Part shown: in pieces, positions 57,540 to 64,000 of the stretch | How the letters are laid out: each line of letters starts with the position of its first letter | Numbering within the stretch: position 1 is the first letter of the stretch | Origin: Xestospongia bergquistia | Lineage: Eukaryota; Porifera; Demospongiae; Haplosclerida; Petrosiidae | Assembly: GCA_963965975.1 (NCBI GenBank) | Contig: OZ014413.1 | Location: 6,951,501-7,015,500, forward strand | Direction: 5' to 3' | DNA: 64,000 bases | Position numbers and translations under genes: made by a program | Notes under the pieces: generated by a model | What the model saw: the letters and a program-made list of their open reading frames with translations, nothing else | Database searches by the model: none | Told to the model about the DNA's origin: nothing

Positions 57540-58970
57540 ACCTGGATTCTTCAACTGCTACGATTTTCAGGCAACATGGAAGGTGCGGCTGATAACACAA
57601 TTGCTCTCTCCATACACCACTCCCACATTCTTTTGCTAGGGCTGTAAGAGGTTGGGACTGGACACCACCTTTCTTGTTGATGTAGGTCAGAGCTGAGACA
57701 TTGTCCATGTAGAGGTAAACTGTCAGGTGCCTCTCGCTCTTCACAAACGACTGAATTGCCAGAAATGCTGCCAACAACTCCAGGTAGTTGATGTGACAAT
57801 GACTTTCCTTGTACATCCACAGCCCACCTGCGCGGCGCCATGACAAACTGCTCCCCATCCCAATTTCAAAGCATCTGTCTGAATCTTTAGGAAGCGAGAC
57901 AGTGGTTTCAGGCTGGACCTGTTTCAAAGTTTCGCCCGCTCCACCCACCACAAAAGCTCCTCCCTCTCTTGGTTTGTCACAGCAATGGCTGAGTCTAGGC
58001 CCCAAAAGTGAGAAAGGGTGGCATGTTTTGTTCCCTGCAGAGCCCGATAGAAAAGAGGAGCCAGAGGGGTGGCTAACATTGCTGAATTGGCTCTCCCGAT
58101 GAATTGTGCTAGCTCCCTTCCTGTTATGGAAGTCTGGGCCAGGAGGCTCCTTGCCTGATTGCGAATTCTGCCCAATTTCTCCCGCTGGGAGAGCTACGGT
58201 CATTGATCTGGAATCGATCCGGAACCCCAGAAACTCCAATGACTGCTGGGGATCCAACACAGACTTCTGGTAATTCACGGAGAAACCCAGGGCCTCAAAT
58301 AAAACCAACATCAGTCTGGCCAGTACCTGGGCTTCCTCTTTTGATGGCGCTAGCAGCAAATTGTCGTCTATTATGTTATCATCCGACAACCAAACTGTCT
58401 CATCCAGGCCACCACTGGTTTGACTATTTTGGTGAACAGTCTGGGAGCAGCCGATAGGCCTAATGGGAGACTCGTGAACTCGTAGGTCTCCTCCTCCCAT
58501 TGGAATCTCAACCATTGCCGATCCTCCTGTTTGATTGGCCGGGCAAAGTAGGCATCCTTCAGATCCATTTTCACCATCCAATCTCCTTCTTGGATGAGGT
58601 TTCTGATCATCTGTATGTTTTCCATTTTGAAATGTTCCCAATGTAGGAACTGATTCAAATCTTTCAGAGTGAACACTGGCCTCATTGCTCCATCCTTTTT
58701 TGGGACGAGGAACATCTGTGAGATCCACTGATGATGCTGTGGGACCCTTAACCTCTCTATGGCCCCTTTTTCTAATAAACTTTTTATCTCTTCTCTCATA
58801 AATGCCTCTTGCCTTCCTGGCAAATGCACTTGTCTCAGAGGGAATGATTGAGTGGGCACTGTAACTAACTCTAGACTGTAACCCTGTACTGTCTGTAACA
58901 CCCACGGATCTGAAGTCACTTTTCTCCAATTTTGTTTGGCTATTGCCAACCGACCTGCCTTTGAGAGCAT
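57540..58970 (-). pseudogene. DIRS reverse transcriptase / RNase H, frameshifted
   Basis: Minus-strand frames give a DIRS-like reverse transcriptase: LLEKGAIERLRVP, FLVPKKDGAMRPVFTLKDLN, MVKMDLKDAYFARPI and FTSLPLGLSAAPRLFTK. A frameshift then falls at the catalytic YxDD region near 58370. The frame is picked up by DDNLLLAPSKEEAQ and LEFLGFRIDS, and later by an RNase H part with YLELLAAFLAI and YMDNVSALTYINKKGG. Several further frameshifts and loss of the recombinase make it inactive. Confidence 0.85.
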
Positions 58971-59342
58971 TGGCTAATACCTCTTTCAGAGGCAGATACA
59001 TTTCTTTTGTAACCCAATCGCTTATATTTATTATTGACAAAATACTTCTTAAATTTTTCTTTACTAAAAGACACAGATTTATGTGGGGTCTCATTATTAC
59101 ATTTATTACAGTACTTAGTCTCTGTCCTTCTTGGACATCCCCAACTAGTCCTTTTTGGACACCACCAGTCAGTCCTTCTTGGACATTGTGTTACCTGGAG
59201 GGAACCGAAACGTTTTTGGGGGCTTCTGACTCCAAGATGGCCTCTGCTGGCCTCTTCTCTGGTAGAAGGGGCGACTGTCTTGGAAACTGCTCCCACCTCT
59301 GCATTGGTAGGAACGGCTGCCTCGAAAAAACGGCCACAAACG

Positions 59343-60077
59343 CTAAGTCGAGGATGCCTTTCGTAGACACTCCACCGCCTCAGATCTCTCTTTGGCTTTC
59401 CTCTTAAAGCCTGGCCCGAACAAGAATGGTGCCGCCTGCGAAAAATCTTCGTCCTCCACCAGCGATTTTAAGTCTGAATTCAGCCGACTAAGGGCCTTCG
59501 ACCTCCTCTCCAGGCTGAAGTGAGCCCATGCATTCCCTATGAACACCAAGGCCTGTTGTATAGCCAACAACACTACATCTGGATCCGGTCTCTCTGGCAC
59601 CGTCAGCTCCTCCATCGCTGCCACGAGAGGCCCCGCAGCGTCCAACACGAAGTTCTGGAGTTGAGATAATTTTCTGTCAAATTCAATAGCGTCCTTCGGC
59701 AGCTCACTTTTCAAAATACTGTCCAATTTCAGGCAACGGGTCTCATCTCCCTCAGGAACACTGAATCGATCCATCCACGTTCTTCTTGTCTTATTGTCAG
59801 CAGGCCTAACCTTACAGAAAGCCGACTGTAGAAAAGCCTTTGTTGGCTCGGACACTTCAAATATGGGTTTCCTACCCATGTCTGACTCCTCTGGTATCTC
59901 ACCTGTCTCTTCGTCTGCCTCGTTATAACCAGCTTCTTTGCTGGAGGCAGAGGGCGGGTTGTCCATGGCCTTTGCCAATACCAATGATGAGGTTCCCAAC
60001 TGCGACATCATGTCCTGAAACATTTGTTTCATCTCTGACTGGAGACTGTTAATCGTAGAATTTTCCTCGATGCTCAT
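59343..60077 (-). pseudogene. DIRS gag-like first reading frame (244 aa)
   Basis: Open frame starting MSIEENSTINSLQSEMKQMF, with a coiled-coil-like start, an acidic Ser-rich linker and a conserved-looking core (TKAFLQSAFCKVRP, RRTWMDRFSVPEGDETRC). It is in the place and orientation of gag in DIRS elements. Downstream (59123-59189) a short unit encoding SKKD-like peptides is repeated three times in the linker to reverse transcriptase. The frame is intact but the element is not. Confidence 0.7.
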
Positions 60078-60689
60078 CTCAACTTCGAAGTAAGTGCTTG
60101 ACTGTATAATACGCAGCTAAAATAAAAGCCAAATTGGGAGAGAAAGTGTGTGCCTTATATAACGAGGTCTAGGCGGGCTATTGGATCTTTATGAAACGTG
60201 TCTTGGACATCTGTTAGGTTGTTGTTCTGATGTTTAGAGTCTGAATTTCATACTTATGTGTTACATTTTTAAAATTTTATAAATTATCTTTTGTAAGTGC
60301 TGATAAGTAGCTGTTTTGAGTTTAAATAAATGCCATTACAAAGTTGAGATGTGAGACCTCATTCTCTGAAGTATAATTGTATATATTACAAACCTTTTAT
60401 TCTGCTACCTTAGACTTTGTTCTTTATTTGATCAAATATAATTCAAGTTAACATGTAATATTCATTTGATTGATTTGTATAAATTAAGATGACTCAAGTA
60501 TCAGCAAGGATATTGAACCTAATTCCTCTCTGAGCTCTAAAGTTCTTTTAAAACAACTAGATTACTGTAGTGGAATGATTGATTATTTATTATCTTGATA
60601 TGACATCAATCAGTTTTGATGTTCTCACAACTGTCTCATTTAACATGTCTCATTTAATTTAAGTCATAGTTGCTTAAAAAATTATATGT

Positions 60690-62330
60690 TAATGTTTATG
60701 TTGGATTTTAGGAACTGCCAAACTATTACATGTACAAGCATATTGTGTGCATCTTGTGACACAAAGTTATAATCTGAGCTTTTTTCTTTTCACATATAAT
60801 ATATATACTAGTGTCTTGTAATGTGTTATTATTATTACATTATGACACACTTGGGCACAAATGTATATGAGTTTTCCACTAGTGTTACCATATATAGATT
60901 ATTTTATATCTCATGTTGCTATTTATAGTACTGATGTTTATTAAAATATAGGTAAACTAGACCTATATTTTTGGAATTACTTGTCTCAGACTACAAAGAG
61001 CTAAATTTATAAATAATAAACTCCCAGTTACTTCTACCATCTTACAAAGCTACATTTAACAAGGTTATAAATTATATATGTTAAATTTAATGAGATATAA
61101 AAACATCTGTAATAAAGGTTAGTGTACTTTTAAAAAATGATGTCATTATGGCATTTTGAAGTGGTGTAATATTGATGGTACCTTCGTCTTTTTTGATTGA
61201 GATAATAAGAGTTTCCAGTTTATAGATCATAGTGTACTCACACTTCCAATAATCGAATTTGCAGGCATTCTAATCATATATTTGGTGTTTATCTCTGGTA
61301 CTCAAGTAAAGCAGCAGAAATATTATCGTAATGAATGTTTACTTTTCAGTACTTTTGATGTCAACAATGTTGCTCAGCAAAAAACTTTCTAATTAAGCAT
61401 TTGTTTGGTGGTGTTTTTTGTTCAAACAATATTATCTATTGACAGGTATTGTATCATATACAGATTGAAAATTGAAAGATTGAAAATGTTATACACAGTA
61501 AATAAAATTGTAATTAGTAAGATACTTTGAAACTGATTTTCATGAAGAAAATTAAATAAAGTATTAGTTTATTGGATGACAAAATAATGACATTTGAATT
61601 AGTTACTCAAAATATTTATTGTCATTTGCTAAGCACATATACATAAAATTACTTGGGAATATGAAAGGTGTTATTTATTTGCAATTTATTCAATCTTGTA
61701 TTTTTTGTAATATTTCACAGATTTGTGTTCTCTAACATTAGTAATGAGTTTTGTACATTAGAATTACAGTCACTGTTATTAACATTGTGATATTATTATT
61801 ATTATTGATGAAGTCATGGCAGCTGTTATAGGAAATATATTGGGATTATAGCAAGATTAATGAGAATATAATAAATAAAAAGGAAAGGACCAGCTATTGC
61901 ATAGAGGATTATTTTCCAACATTACCACTAAATACATTATCTACATTTGGTAGAACCTAAACCCATGCTGTAGTCAGCACCATTAACACAAGAACACTTG
62001 ATACATATAATTCCTTCTCTGTTGTTGAGACACAAATATGAAATCAATAAAAGGACTATTATCTACCAAAACGTTAAATTATTTTTGAAATGAAAAGCAA
62101 TGAATTGAAAATCCTAATATATTTATTGTGTATACCATACTATTTGTACATTAAATAGTGTGTACTACTATAGACTATTTGAAAATGTTATATCATCTCA
62201 TATTAAGAATATGCAAGATATTGTTTGAACAACCCTTCCTTATCAGAGTTGTCTATGCTATGTTATCACAATAAAAACATGTGTCATGGTTCTTAATTAC
62301 CGTATTGTCATACATTCATAATTAATCATT
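60690..62330. other. AT-rich stretch, mostly unassigned
   Basis: Apart from the small relic at 61156-61290, I see no gene. Runs of ATT repeats lie near 61793-61806. Confidence 0.4.
61156..61290 (+). pseudogene. Relic of the small secreted-protein gene at 29822
   Basis: Reads NIDGTFV, then after a stop KSFQFIDHSVLTLPII, matching residues of the 122-aa protein almost exactly at DNA level. No signal peptide or start is preserved nearby. Confidence 0.75.
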
Positions 62331-63285
62331 ATAGCCAGCATTAGTATAGTGAATTGTCTGCTTAATTTACTATGCATAATTATGTAAAGATACTACTATA
62401 TAACATGTCTGGTATTATGATATATGTTGACTGACATTTTACTATGTTGTGCGCAGCATATTAAATAGCATATGTCTATCTTAACTACATTGACAAAACA
62501 GGTAGTAATTAAATAAGTACTTTGGGAAGAGTGTGGATGATTATATAACGTCATTATAGCAATATAACCAAGGTATTGTATTAATACAAACTGCAAGGAG
62601 ACATCTGTTCTTATACTATTACTTTAAATAAACAATCTAATTCGCTTGTCCCAAGATCTTCTGAGTGAAGGGACTGTGATAACAGATTATACAAAGGAGA
62701 TTAGATGAAACGGTCTCTAACCATGCAATAAAATATACCTTGCTAACTGTTCTCTCTGGAGTCCTGATAATTAGGATGACTATCAGTAAGAACTCCAACT
62801 CCCTTGTCAACATTTGAGATTCCTGATATTGGTTATGCAGGTATAAGTAATTTAATTGCATTCCATAGTAAGATTGCTACGTTGTCACGGATACTGAAAA
62901 AGGTGTGAACAGTTGTCTATTAGCTTTTTTCATCTTTCACCATCAATTGATAGCTAGATTGACCTTCACACTAATGGATAGCTCAGGGAACATCAGGTAA
63001 TATTCTCTCTACGGATATATATATAATATATATACACATGTATTTATCTCATTCCAAAGTTGTCCTTTATTTGGTTGCTGTGTATTATAGTTTCCTATTC
63101 TAATCTTGTTTTATGCTATGAAGTTGGTTGCTAGATAACATACTTTAGCAGTGAGATTGTACCTACATCTCTCCCTTTATCTCTTTCTTACTTTGTCCAT
63201 TGTAGTCTTGTTTTTATACTATGAAGTTTATTATTTGTCCTTTATTTGGTTGTTGGGTAATTAATATCATGTACTGTTGCATTGC

Positions 63286-63390
63286 ATTTGTCTCTCTCTG
63301 CCCTTCCCTCCCTCTCTCTTCCTGTTCTTCCCCTTCATTTATCCTTTCCCGTCTGTCCTCCTGTCTCTCTCACTCTCTCTCCTTTGTAGT
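63286..63390. repeat. CT-rich tract
   Basis: A pyrimidine-rich low-complexity run also found at 33815-33925 in the paired block. A 72-codon frame across it is not considered real. Confidence 0.7.
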
Positions 63391-63837
63391 CTTATTTCAT
63401 ACTATAGACTTTGAATGTTGTCCTTTATTTGTTTTCTAAGTATCTAATATCATGTATGATTAATATCTGGTTCAGCTACTGTCCTAATTAATGGTTCAAC
63501 AATCCATGCTAATTATTGCATGTGATTTTCTGTGATCTGTCAAAAGTCAAAATTGTCAAAATTGAAGGCCAAAACTATTGTGCTCATAATTTTTCATGAA
63601 TACTCTAAAGATTATAAACATAATTATTTATTCATGCTGAAACAGACAGGCAATAAAATTTATATGTAGAAATTAACCAGCTCTACATATAAACTGCATT
63701 CAATACATTTATAATTGATATCATGTAGTATTATATTCTCTAAAAATAACTTCATTTTCTAACGCATAATCTTACAAGTCCTCCTATACAAAAGAGATAT
63801 GATGTTGATAATTTCTTGCATACATCATTGTGGTTAA

Positions 63838-63907
63838 AGTGGTTCAGCAATTGTAAGTGTTGAAATAACAAAAGTACAACCAGTACTGGACTATGCTACA
63901 CTGTCAT
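63838..63907 (-). pseudogene. Second signal-peptide relic of a gene-4 paralog
   Basis: Aligned to the 34394-34471 relic. The minus strand has ATG at 63907 but reaches a stop after three codons. Leader sequence (ctttaaaggtttaaagaaATG) is conserved. Confidence 0.65.
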
Positions 63908-64000
63908 TTCTTTAAACCTTTTAAAGACTTTAAAATATCATTTGTAAGTCTAACTGTATAACAATTGTATTTAGCAAATATAAACTTTGGAAAGTTGATC

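Larger units (their letters stand above)
57533..60371 (-). mobile_element. Truncated DIRS-type retrotransposon
   Basis: On the minus strand: a gag-like frame, a linker region, reverse transcriptase and RNase H, in the DIRS order. The base composition is clearly richer in G and C than the surroundings. Tyrosine recombinase and the downstream complementary region are missing; the element stops right after RNase H at the host junction. No inverted terminal repeats were found. The 60078-60371 part is the 5' untranslated end, ending near gtataattg at the junction. Confidence 0.8.
57240..60680 (+). pseudogene. Ectodomain relic split by a retrotransposon
   Basis: 57230-57532 is collinear with 49079-49384 and 60372-60680 continues with 49472-49740; both flanks keep the same order and orientation. 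About 87 bases of the aligned relic are missing at the junction. The relic was thus a copy of the 49-kb relic, and a DIRS-type element landed in it. Stops near the start show it was not coding. Confidence 0.85.
62330..64000 (-). repeat. Segmental duplication block B, copy 2
   Basis: Matches 33485-34600 in the same orientation, with extra sequence at about 62655-63270 (including a roughly 150-base internal duplication around cctttatttggttg). It runs off the window end. Confidence 0.7.

Noticed and set aside
57809-59407. Plus-strand frames opposite the DIRS coding region
   Set aside because: Antisense shadows of the retrotransposon, open because of its higher G+C content.

Overview
The window looks like nuclear DNA of an invertebrate animal. 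A demosponge is my best guess, inferred from the AT-rich sequence, the long intronless reading frames and the decayed animal-type transposable elements. Nothing here fixes the species, and no operon, tRNA, rRNA or CRISPR signal was seen.

The core is a family of very large membrane proteins of about 1,250 residues. Each has a signal peptide, a long Asn-rich ectodomain made of beta-helix-like repeats, a Cys-rich stalk, about nine membrane segments and a short tail. Three close paralogs lie on the plus strand: gene 1 (15437-19210), gene 2 (44411-48190, split by one in-frame stop) and gene 3 (52085-55861). A divergent fourth, gene 4 (35462-39199), is on the minus strand. Decayed head or tail fragments of the same family lie all around them (12.9-15.3 kb, 19.6 kb, 34.4 kb, 42.5-44.2 kb, 49.1-51.9 kb, 57.2 kb, 60.4 kb, 63.9 kb). 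Repeated promoter blocks, shared 3' regions and a clear gene-conversion tract show a locus in active birth and death. A surface recognition or adhesion role is plausible but is inference.

The second family is POT/SLC15-like transporters: one gene at 20568-22289, one at 24366-26009, a truncated inverted copy at 22633-23605, a relic at 31346-32145 and a 3'-end relic at 40150-40490. The 22.6-25.3 kb stretch is a head-to-head inverted duplication. Pieces of POT loci sit next to the large-gene duplication blocks (10.7-12.7 kb and 40.1-42.3 kb), so the two families appear to have been duplicated partly together.

Mobile DNA makes up much of the rest. There are two decayed Ty3/gypsy copies (1.9-5.5 kb), a long-terminal-inverted-repeat element (27.1-29.1 kb), a likely solo LTR inside the 3' region of gene 3 (56006-56499), and a truncated, frameshifted DIRS-type retrotransposon (57533-60371) inserted into one of the large-gene relics. 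Segmental copies (33.5-35.1 kb and 62.3-64.0 kb), tandem repeats and microsatellites fill the remaining gene-poor stretches. Several stretches hold nothing I can identify.
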